From positions 1-6,485 of the forward strand of contig JAIRVN010000159.1 of assembly GCA_031253875.1 (NCBI GenBank): a stretch of DNA of 6,485 bases, in the 5' to 3' direction. The notes under the pieces are model-generated. The model was not told where the DNA came from, made no database searches, and was given only the letters and a program-made list of their open reading frames with translations. Origin of the DNA: Deltaproteobacteria bacterium (GTDB lineage: Bacteria; Desulfobacterota; Desulfovibrionia; Desulfovibrionales; Desulfovibrionaceae). The translations under genes were made by a program, and so were the position numbers. Of this stretch, positions 1 through 6,435 are shown piece by piece. Positions within the stretch are counted from its first letter, which is position 1. The number at the start of each line of letters is the position of its first letter.

Positions 1-622
1 TGATGATGACTGCGGCACTCTCGAAATACAATTGTTCCACGGCATGGTCGTGTCCCTGGATAAGGAGAAAGAGGGAATACAGGCTATAGAGCACGGCTGC
101 GGAGGTTCCAACCGCGATAAGCGCGTCCATGTTGGGCGCGCGCCGCCGGAGGGAAGCGAAGCCGCCGCTGTAGAAAGGAGCGCCCGCAACAAGCACCGGC
201 AGACAGAGGCCAAGCTGGACAAGGGCATAGATCAGCGGGGCATGCATGGGTTCGAGCACTGGGGGAAAAGGCAACGCGAGAGAATACGCCATGTTCAGCA
301 TGGGAACCATGGCGCAGTACACAAGAGGCAGGCTGAAGCACGCGGCAAACAACAGGCGCCAGGGGATCCGGCTTTGCGCGGGTTCCCGCGTCGAGAGGTT
401 TTCTTCAACATGGATGCGGCATATGCCGAAGCCTGCTTCCTTGATCGCGGACTCTATCTGTTCGTAACGGACTTGTTGCGGATCATAATTCAGACGCAGT
501 CTTTCCGTGGCAATGTTGACAAAGGCCCCGGCAACGCCGGGCAAGGCGCCGGTGTTGCGTTCCACGAGACGGGCGCAGGTGGCGCAACGCAGGCCGGTGA
601 TGACAAAGTCTTCCGTCTTCAT
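1..622 (-). CDS. copA: Copper-translocating P1B-type ATPase, N-terminal part (runs off the left edge)
   Basis: This encodes the first 207 residues of an inner-membrane P1B ATPase that would pump Cu(I), or a related soft metal, out of the cytoplasm using ATP. Residues 4-70 form a heavy-metal-associated domain with the metal-binding CxxC (C13, C16) in GLRCATCA, followed by the typical LPGV and VNIATE stretches. Three hydrophobic segments follow at about 88-108, 128-150 and 165-188, and a fourth begins near 197. The linker around residues 150-180, with RRRAPNMDALIAVGTSAAV, is the classic CopA signature between the second and third helices. The CPC, DKTG phosphorylation and nucleotide-binding parts would lie beyond the window. 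ATG at 622 is the only sensible start; the upstream gene stops 17 nt before it and the ribosome site is weak, so it is probably the last or a late operon gene. Family assignment is firm; copper rather than silver or another metal is inferred from similarity. Confidence 0.93.
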   Translation of the reverse strand, partial: MKTEDFVITGLRCATCARLVERNTGALPGVAGAFVNIATERLRLNYDPQQVRYEQIESAIKEAGFGICRIHVEENLSTREPAQSRIPWRLLFAACFSLPLVYCAMVPMLNMAYSLALPFPPVLEPMHAPLIYALVQLGLCLPVLVAGAPFYSGGFASLRRRAPNMDALIAVGTSAAVLYSLYSLFLLIQGHDHAVEQLYFESAAVII

Positions 623-639
623 GGCAAGCTCACGTAAGG

Positions 640-3312
640 CTAGTGTGGTAGTTGGAAGGGCATTTTGACCAATTTTTGGATATCGTCCCGTAATTTTTTG
701 TTGAGGCTCGACACCATGTTTGCATTGCGCATGATCATATCCACTTGGCGCGTGTGGATGAGCAGGTAGCCGAGAATGCGTGTTTTTTCGAGAATGTTCT
801 TTTGCGAAGCATCTTCTGTATGGGCGGACAACGCGTCACGCTGGGCGGATGCGGTAAATCCGTGCTCCTGAAGGATATCCGCCATGAGGCGGATCCGCAG
901 GGCGCGTCTGTCCAGGCTTGCCGCGCCGCCTTTGAAATGGAAGGATGCGTAGTTGGCGTGATCCACTTCGCCCGCCTCGGCTTCCACCGTACAAAAATGG
1001 TAGCCGATACGCGTTTGTAGATTGCAAAAGGTGCGTGAAATCAAAAAATAATTCTTTTCCGCCATGCTGTTGGCAGCCAGCGGATCCAGTTCGGGATTGG
1101 AAGCGCTGCGGGCCACAACGCTCAAAAAACCCCGTCCGTCAGGCGCCGGAGGGCCGGCCCAGGGAATACTGATCATGCCGTTCCATAAAGCAAGCATCGG
1201 CAGAGAGCGTATATGCCGGATATCCACATAGGGAGTGTGGATGGGCTCGCTGAAGCCGCCGCCCATGTCCACCAGCCAATATTTGAGTTTGACGCCCGCT
1301 TTGAGTTGCCTGCCCGGAGGTTCAGTTTCTCCGCGCCCTTCGAGTTGGGTGTTGAATAGGCTTTCCACCGATTTTTCATGGCAGAAACGTGTGATATCGT
1401 GCAGGGTGCGACATCCGGCGGGCGAGAACTCTTCCGCTTCGGGATCCAGCAGGTTGAGGGGGAGCACGATGTCCGTGACCGCTTTCAAATTGCGGCGCAG
1501 GGGAGAATCCATCACGGTGGATCGTTGTTTGAGAATGGAAAAACCGGCGGGCAGATCGCCAAGATACACGATGCCTTTGCGCGCATCGACCGTGAGTTGC
1601 GGGTTGGGCTGTTCCTGTGCGCGCAGCAGGGCGATGAAGCCTTGCATGCCGAACAGGGCAGGCACACCGTATTCACGCGCGACGCTGGCGAGATGGCTTG
1701 CCGTGCCCCCGGCCTCGCTGATCAGCGCGCTTGTCTTGTGTAAAAGAGGCGCCCATTTGGGCAGCGCATTGTTTACCACAAGCACGCCCTTTTGGGGGAA
1801 GCGCGCCATATCGCGGTCGTTCTGGACAAGATGGGCTGTCCCGCTCGCCACGCCCTGACTGGCAATGATGCCGCCGGAAAGAAGTTGGGGCAGCTTTTCA
1901 AGAGCTTCTTCGTTTTCAGCGCTGAGTTCCGGTGTCGTGCCGCGGGCAAGCGGACGGCTCTGAAGCAGATTCAGCACGCCTTCCGTATCAAAAGCCCATT
2001 CAACGTCCTGGGCGCAGCCTTGTTCCGCTTGTAGCGTCAGGGCAAGCTGCGCAACAGCCAAAGCCTGTTCGTCGCTGATGGATGCCGGCGCGTTTTCGCC
2101 CTGGCCGGAATGGCGGGAACGTACCGCAAGCGGAGGGCCCGGGCTGATACGGAACAAATCCGGCGTGGCGCTGCCGTCCACGACTGCGCCGGGCAGACCG
2201 GCCACAGCGTTGACGATGCAGTCCGGGTTCTGTTGATCCAGAGGGTCGGCACTGTAGGCGACGCCGCCGGCTTCTACCTCCAACATGACCAGAAAGCCCA
2301 CGCACATGACGCAGGCGCCGCTTTCCCCCAAGCGGCGGTTTGCCCTGTAGCTGAGCACATTGACGCCGTACAGGCTGGCCACCACTTCTTTCCAGGCTTG
2401 CACGGCATCGGCGGGCGGCACATGCAGGAGGGATTTGTATTGCCCGGCAAAGGAATTTTCAAAGCTGTCCTCATCCAGGGCACTTGAGCGCACTGCCAGC
2501 GCACAGCCGGGATTGCGTTGTTCCAGTTCCACGACTTCACTCAGAATACATTGTTCGAGTTGCTGAGGGAGCGGCGTTTTCATAATGCGGTCGCGGATAG
2601 TCGTGGCAATGCGGTGCAAACGCACCAATTCCTGATTGACTTCCGCTTTTTCGGGCGATTTGAGCTGTGGTTTGGCCTGCAGTTCATCCAGGAGACCGGC
2701 GATTTTTTTGCCCAGCTCTTCCGACTCCATGAACAGCGCAAAGGCCTGTACCGTGGTGATGAATCCTGGCGGCGCCATCACATACGGCAAGGGCGGGTGC
2801 AGGGCATACCGGGCCAGCCCTGCCATTTTTGAGCCGCACCACTCCGCCGTGACTGCCTCCTGCGTGCCGAAACGCACGCTCAGAGGAATGTCCTCGCCGG
2901 CAGAAGATTCGTCAATATGGGCCGCAAGCGCCGGCGGGACAAGAATATCAAGCGAGGCATGCATGTCGGCGACAATCGCCTGGAGACGTTGGGCCAGGGC
3001 AGGGTAGGCGTTGTCGGCAAGAGCGGTCAGGTTGACGACAATGTCCTCCACCTTGGCGGCAATTTCAAGGCAAAGATCCCGAGCGGAAAGAGGATCGGGT
3101 TGCGCAGCGTCCGACAGCATGCTCTCAAGCTTGGTCATGCCTTCAAGGGCGGTTTTATTGGCGGCGAGAAGCAGGCGGAAATGCGTGCAACGCGCTATAA
3201 AGAAGTCTTTGAATGCGGTTTCGCGGGCCAACTCTTCGGGGGTGGGCGCAGACAGGGGGGAGGCGCTGCGGAACCTGGCGAAAAGTGAACGGATCAAGCT
3301 GGCTTTCTGCAT
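640..3312 (-). CDS. PEP-synthase-like ATP-grasp/phosphohistidine protein with a non-canonical C-terminal domain (catalytic residues intact)
   Basis: An 890-residue, probably cytoplasmic protein. Residues 30-125 are a helical region. Residues about 150-455 are a PPDK/PEP-synthase-type ATP-grasp domain: K162 in GSKMAGL, APPGFITT at 180-187, VRSS at 274-277, EDS and SFAGQ at 281-291, DVEW at 436-439 and Q451 in LLQSRPL. Residues about 485-585 are the PEP-utilising mobile domain, with H540 in GGTASHLASVAREYGVPALFG-type context. By family knowledge H540 should be phosphorylated from ATP. The usual PEP/pyruvate TIM barrel is absent: no GTNDLTQ-like motif is present. Residues 615-865 form instead a domain shared with the upstream paralogue. 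True PEP synthase activity is therefore doubtful and the phosphate acceptor is unknown. The start was set at 3312, where GGGA lies 5 nt upstream and only 1 nt separates it from the previous stop. The frame stays open to 3426, but that would overlap the upstream gene by 113 nt with no similarity support. Confidence 0.93.
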   Translation of the reverse strand: MQKASLIRSLFARFRSASPLSAPTPEELARETAFKDFFIARCTHFRLLLAANKTALEGMTKLESMLSDAAQPDPLSARDLCLEIAAKVEDIVVNLTALADNAYPALAQRLQAIVADMHASLDILVPPALAAHIDESSAGEDIPLSVRFGTQEAVTAEWCGSKMAGLARYALHPPLPYVMAPPGFITTVQAFALFMESEELGKKIAGLLDELQAKPQLKSPEKAEVNQELVRLHRIATTIRDRIMKTPLPQQLEQCILSEVVELEQRNPGCALAVRSSALDEDSFENSFAGQYKSLLHVPPADAVQAWKEVVASLYGVNVLSYRANRRLGESGACVMCVGFLVMLEVEAGGVAYSADPLDQQNPDCIVNAVAGLPGAVVDGSATPDLFRISPGPPLAVRSRHSGQGENAPASISDEQALAVAQLALTLQAEQGCAQDVEWAFDTEGVLNLLQSRPLARGTTPELSAENEEALEKLPQLLSGGIIASQGVASGTAHLVQNDRDMARFPQKGVLVVNNALPKWAPLLHKTSALISEAGGTASHLASVAREYGVPALFGMQGFIALLRAQEQPNPQLTVDARKGIVYLGDLPAGFSILKQRSTVMDSPLRRNLKAVTDIVLPLNLLDPEAEEFSPAGCRTLHDITRFCHEKSVESLFNTQLEGRGETEPPGRQLKAGVKLKYWLVDMGGGFSEPIHTPYVDIRHIRSLPMLALWNGMISIPWAGPPAPDGRGFLSVVARSASNPELDPLAANSMAEKNYFLISRTFCNLQTRIGYHFCTVEAEAGEVDHANYASFHFKGGAASLDRRALRIRLMADILQEHGFTASAQRDALSAHTEDASQKNILEKTRILGYLLIHTRQVDMIMRNANMVSSLNKKLRDDIQKLVKMPFQLPH

Positions 3313-3313
3313 A

Positions 3314-5887
3314 TCATTCCCAGCTGTGCTGAGCCGGTTCGGAATCCCTGCGGGATGCGTCCTGAGCAAACAGCGCATGACAATCTTGCAGCATTTGTTC
3401 CCGGCGTTGCCGCGTTTGTGCCGCATCGGCCATGATCATGTCGAGTTGGAGGGTATGGATGACAAGATAGCCCGCTACGCGGGCGATACGCAGAGCGCGC
3501 GGCAGGGAAAAATTTTCGGCCCGGGCCCGCAGGGAATCGTTGCGGATAGAGACGGAAAAACCGAACTCCTGCAAAATGCTTCCCACAAACTCCACTCGAC
3601 GGACACGGCGCGCCAGATCGGCGGCTCCGCCGCGTAAGATGAACACCGCATGGTTTTCCCGTTTGCGTTTTCCCGCTACGATTTCCACGGCCACAAAATG
3701 GAAACCGAAACGGGAATGCAGACTGCAATACTGGCGGGAAACGAGAAAATAGTTTTTCTCCGTAAAGAACGTCGACTGACTGGCCGGGTCAATGTGCGGG
3801 TTCGCTGTGGATTCAAAGAGTACCGAAAGAAGTCCCTTGCTGTCCATGGGAGGCGGCCCTTCCCAGGCTTTGGCGTTCATCCCGTTCCACAGAGCTTTCA
3901 TGCCCTCGCATGCAATATCGTCCAAGGGGATATAAGCGCCTTTGACCTCTGCAGGAAAAGCATCGTCGAGGTTGATGACCCAAAATTGTTTGGCTACCTC
4001 GGCCATAAGTTGTTTGACTCTGTTCAGGGAATGATCCTTGTGCGAACCGAAGCGGAACATGGCATCCGTGGCGCGCTCAGCGCAATAGCGTCCGATGTCG
4101 TGGAAGGTGGTGCAATTGGCTGCCGTGAATTCCGGCGTGTCGGGCGTCAATGTCAGCGGCAGCACATGCTGGGCAATTTTTTTCAGCCGTTCGTGCAAGG
4201 GGCTTGTAGAGATAAAGTTGGGCCGCGGGTGTGCCATGCGCAGCAGTTCTTCCACTCTGCCCGGATAGACAGAACCGGATTCCGCGCAGAGAGTGATTTC
4301 CCGTCCTTGATCCACAAGTTCCATCACCTTGTCCAGGCCGAACAGGGCGGGAACGGCAAGTTCCCGGCACATGCCGGCCAGACGGCTGGCGGCTGTTCCG
4401 CGCGCGCACAGGATGCCGGCCGCGCGATCCAACAAGGCACACCATTCCACGCTGTCGAATTCGGCGATCACAATGCCGTTTTCCGGAAAATTTCGTGCAT
4501 CTTCTTTGTTGCGGACTTTGTATGCCAAACCGCACGCAACGCCCGGGCAGCCGGTATTGCCGCCCCAGATGAGCGGAGTAAGGGCTTGCGCGCTCACATC
4601 CGGCATGGTGACGTTGGACTGGGCCGCCAGACGCCGTAGAGGGCGCACGTGGACGATGCGCAGCGTGCCGTCCGGTTCAAAAAACCACTCCAACTCCTGC
4701 GGGGCGCTGAAAAGCAGTTCCGCATCCTCGGCATGGCCTGCAACGGCATAGATTTGCGACTCCGTCAGGAGAAGCTGGGCGGCGTCATATTCCATGCCGG
4801 GACAATGCAGTTTGACGGCGTGGCTGCCGCCGCGCGCCACGTGGTACACATCCACGGCGGCGCCGCCGTGCTCCACGGTTTCGGGCAAAGAATCAGCGGC
4901 ATAGAGATACACGTCTGTATCGGGAATATTGAAGGGATTGCGGGAATAGCATACTCCACCCACCAGCGGACGTCCTACCGCAAAACATCCCACGCACATA
5001 TTGGTTCCCACATCCGGCAATCCCCTGTTAAAACGGTAGATGACCGCTTCGGGATCGTATTTTTTCGCGAGCACTTTTTTGAAAGCCTTCAAGATTGCTT
5101 CGTCCGTGGAACCTTCAAGCGGCAGCACCGGTCCCCAGAGAGACATGCCCCCCATATCTCCGCCGCTCGGCCAGACACGGCCCCGCCATAAAAGGCGCTG
5201 GCGCGGCAAGAGCGTGTGCTCACGCAAATAATGGACAGTGTCCAAAAGTGCGTCTTCCACCGCCGCAGGCAGCGGAGCCTGGAGAATGCAGTCACGCAAC
5301 GTGGAGCATAATTCATGGAGATGGGCTGGTTTCATGCCGCCGGCGGCCTGAATGCGGCGGTTGAGTTCTTCCTGCAATCCGCCATGTACAAGGCTCATCT
5401 GGCAGGCTGCGGCAGTGAAGACGTAGCCCGGCGGAACACAGTCGCTGGTAAAGTCCGCCTTGAGATAGGCCAGGCGGATCATGGCGGGATCGCACAGTTC
5501 GGGAGTAAGCTCTTCATGCCCGAGCGGCAGGCAAAGCGGGCCGTGCAGAGGTGCAAGCTCTTCCTTAAGCAAGTTGCTTATAGCATGTTGGATGCGTTCA
5601 AAGCTGCGTTCCAGATCGGCATTGGCGTTTCCTGACAGTTCTGAAAGACGACGAAGACACTGCAGGCCTTGGGTGGACAGATTTGTGCATATGGCCTGTA
5701 GCGCTTGCATGCTGTATGGCCGGGACTCATACAGATACGCTTCCATATTGGCCATGGCTTCCTGAAGTTGGTTCCAGGCATTGAGAAAAAGTTTGAAGCG
5801 GTAATGCCTGGCTGCGAATCGCTCTTTTTCGTTTTCAAGCTGTATAATCTTGTTTTTACTTATTAATTTCTTCAGGAGACGCAGCAT
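3314..5887 (-). CDS. Degenerate PEP-synthase-like paralogue, probable pseudoenzyme
   Basis: An 857-residue paralogue of the following gene with the same domain order: helical region 18-112, ATP-grasp-like region about 125-415, swivel-like domain about 445-545, shared C-terminal domain 574-822. Similarity is clear in ordered blocks, such as YRFNRGL (284-290), MCVG (297-300), GGVCYSRNPF (310-319), LEWFFEPDG (399-407), VPALFG (512-517) and EKNYFLVSR (710-718). Phosphotransfer residues are gone. The lysine equivalent to K162 is A135. The Ser-Ser/EDS/AGQ loop is replaced by a Gly/Trp-rich stretch at 236-256. The glutamine of LLQSRP is H413. The catalytic histidine is R502 in SRLAGMCREL. The frame is full length with no stops, so it is not a pseudogene, and a non-catalytic partner or regulatory role is inferred. 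The ATG directly follows the response-regulator stop codon, with AAGGGA 5 nt upstream, implying translational coupling. Its molecular role is unknown. Confidence 0.92.
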   Translation of the reverse strand: MLRLLKKLISKNKIIQLENEKERFAARHYRFKLFLNAWNQLQEAMANMEAYLYESRPYSMQALQAICTNLSTQGLQCLRRLSELSGNANADLERSFERIQHAISNLLKEELAPLHGPLCLPLGHEELTPELCDPAMIRLAYLKADFTSDCVPPGYVFTAAACQMSLVHGGLQEELNRRIQAAGGMKPAHLHELCSTLRDCILQAPLPAAVEDALLDTVHYLREHTLLPRQRLLWRGRVWPSGGDMGGMSLWGPVLPLEGSTDEAILKAFKKVLAKKYDPEAVIYRFNRGLPDVGTNMCVGCFAVGRPLVGGVCYSRNPFNIPDTDVYLYAADSLPETVEHGGAAVDVYHVARGGSHAVKLHCPGMEYDAAQLLLTESQIYAVAGHAEDAELLFSAPQELEWFFEPDGTLRIVHVRPLRRLAAQSNVTMPDVSAQALTPLIWGGNTGCPGVACGLAYKVRNKEDARNFPENGIVIAEFDSVEWCALLDRAAGILCARGTAASRLAGMCRELAVPALFGLDKVMELVDQGREITLCAESGSVYPGRVEELLRMAHPRPNFISTSPLHERLKKIAQHVLPLTLTPDTPEFTAANCTTFHDIGRYCAERATDAMFRFGSHKDHSLNRVKQLMAEVAKQFWVINLDDAFPAEVKGAYIPLDDIACEGMKALWNGMNAKAWEGPPPMDSKGLLSVLFESTANPHIDPASQSTFFTEKNYFLVSRQYCSLHSRFGFHFVAVEIVAGKRKRENHAVFILRGGAADLARRVRRVEFVGSILQEFGFSVSIRNDSLRARAENFSLPRALRIARVAGYLVIHTLQLDMIMADAAQTRQRREQMLQDCHALFAQDASRRDSEPAQHSWE
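3318..3322 (-). promoter_or_regulatory. Ribosome binding site of the 890-aa gene
   Basis: TGGGA on the minus strand lies 5 nt before the ATG at 3312, inside the final codons of the upstream paralogue, whose TGA stop is 1 nt from that ATG. It supports the 890-residue start over the in-frame ATG at 3426 and suggests translational coupling, which would help balanced production of the two paralogues. Confidence 0.6.
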
Positions 5888-6289
5888 CTATTTCCCTTCG
5901 CCCTGCTCGCTGTTGAGAACGCTCAAATGGCTTGCATCCTCGATAAGATGCCAGAGGTCATTGAAGTTTGGCGGTTTCATAACATAACCGAAAGCCCCCA
6001 AGCGGAGTCCGATGACAGCCGAATCCGGATCAGCGTGGCCGGAAAGCATGATGATTTCAATTTCCGGATACAGGCTTTTGATTTTTTCCAAAGCGGACAA
6101 GCCGCCCATTCCGGGCATTTTGACATCCAGAACGATCACATTCGGTCGTTCCTCCTTCAGCAGTTCAAGGGCTTGTTCGCCGCTGTGCGCGCAGCGGCAT
6201 ATGCAGCCTCGGCGCGTGAGGCGTTTGGACAGCAGATCGGTTGCTTCGCTTTCGTCATCAACCAGAAGGATGCGGATAGCTTCTTCCAT
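5888..6289 (-). CDS. Single-domain response regulator (CheY-like receiver)
   Basis: A 133-residue receiver domain with no output domain. All receiver hallmarks are present: the acidic pair D11/D12 in ILLVDDE, phospho-acceptor D55 in VLDVKMPGMGG, switch residue S83 in MLSGHAD, and K105 followed by P106 in GYVMKPP, with Y102 at the aromatic switch position. It should therefore be phosphorylated on D55 and act through protein-protein contact, like CheY or Spo0F. No histidine kinase is visible nearby, so the phosphodonor is unknown. The ATG at 6289 has a strong GGAGG 6 nt upstream. The frame stays open to 6436, but that extension has no receiver similarity and no good ribosome site. Its TAG stop touches the ATG of the next gene, so it is translationally coupled to the PEP-synthase-like pair and probably works with it. 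Confidence 0.95.
   Translation of the reverse strand: MEEAIRILLVDDESEATDLLSKRLTRRGCICRCAHSGEQALELLKEERPNVIVLDVKMPGMGGLSALEKIKSLYPEIEIIMLSGHADPDSAVIGLRLGAFGYVMKPPNFNDLWHLIEDASHLSVLNSEQGEGK
5893..5898 (-). promoter_or_regulatory. Ribosome binding site of the 857-aa gene, inside the response-regulator 3' end
   Basis: AAGGGA on the minus strand lies within the last codons of the response-regulator gene and 5 nt before the ATG at 5887. The upstream stop TAG and this ATG are directly adjacent, a layout typical of terminating ribosomes restarting on the next cistron. Confidence 0.65.
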
Positions 6290-6295
6290 GTCTTG

Positions 6296-6300
6296 CCTCC
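6296..6300 (-). promoter_or_regulatory. Ribosome binding site of the response-regulator gene
   Basis: On the minus strand GGAGG lies 6 nt before the ATG at 6289. It is the strongest Shine-Dalgarno sequence in the window. It decides the start in favour of the 133-residue receiver over longer in-frame readings. The downstream genes have weaker sites, fitting translation that enters here and is coupled onward. Confidence 0.85.
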
Positions 6301-6376
6301 AGAGTAGAGAACAGGAGCAAAAGAATAATGATCTTTGCCAAGATAGCCTGATTCGCCTGTGGATACAAGGCATAAA

Positions 6377-6435
6377 TGCCGGCGCAAAACGCTTGATTGG
6401 CGAAGCATCGCCGTTTTTTTTCGCGCCGCCGGGCA
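6377..6435. repeat. Long imperfect inverted repeat enclosing the terminator-like hairpin
   Basis: The left arm at 6377-6391 (TGCCGGCGCAAAACG) pairs, with bulges, with the right arm at 6412-6435, whose reverse complement begins TGCCCGGCGGCGCG and continues with an A-run and CG. The whole block could fold into one large stem with the small GGCGA/TCGCC hairpin at its tip. It may be a composite terminator for an unseen gene to the right, or a leader structure of the operon mRNA. Arm pairing was judged by eye. Confidence 0.4.
6399..6421 (+). terminator. Rho-independent-terminator-like hairpin, plus orientation
   Basis: The plus strand reads GGCGA, loop AGCA, TCGCC, then G and eight T residues. 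A 5-bp GC-rich stem with a U-tract is the form of an intrinsic terminator. It points rightward, away from the minus-strand operon, and no plus-strand gene is seen to its left. It could stop a short rightward transcript starting in this non-coding region. Read on the minus strand the hairpin has only a short, displaced T4, so it would be a weak terminator for a gene entering from the right. The structure is clear; its use is uncertain. Confidence 0.45.

Noticed and set aside
32..637. Open plus-strand frame of 201 codons
   Set aside because: It is antisense to a clear copA 5' end whose protein has a metal-binding domain and CopA signatures. The plus-strand product is low-complexity and has no recognisable family.
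640..3312. Naming the gene ppsA (PEP synthase) or ppdK
   Set aside because: The ATP-grasp and phosphohistidine domains fit, but the PEP/pyruvate barrel is replaced, so the overall reaction cannot be assumed.
3313..3426. Earlier in-frame ATG giving a 928-residue version of the active paralogue
   Set aside because: It would overlap the upstream gene by 113 nt. The extra residues have no counterpart in the paralogue, and a better ribosome site lies before the ATG at 3312.
3650..4639. Open plus-strand frame of 329 codons
   Set aside because: It lies wholly antisense to the 857-aa paralogue, whose protein similarity to its neighbour proves the minus frame. GC-rich coding DNA often leaves the opposite strand open.
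3314..5887. The 857-aa gene as a decaying pseudogene
   Set aside because: There are no stops or frameshifts over 857 codons, it has a good ribosome site and tight coupling, and non-catalytic motifs are conserved, so it is called an intact gene for a non-catalytic protein.
6311..6341. Sigma-70 or sigma-54 promoter around TTGGCA on the minus strand
   Set aside because: The TTGGCA at 6336-6341 has no -10 hexamer at proper spacing. The GG-to-GC distance for a sigma-54 site is 19 nt instead of the required 10.
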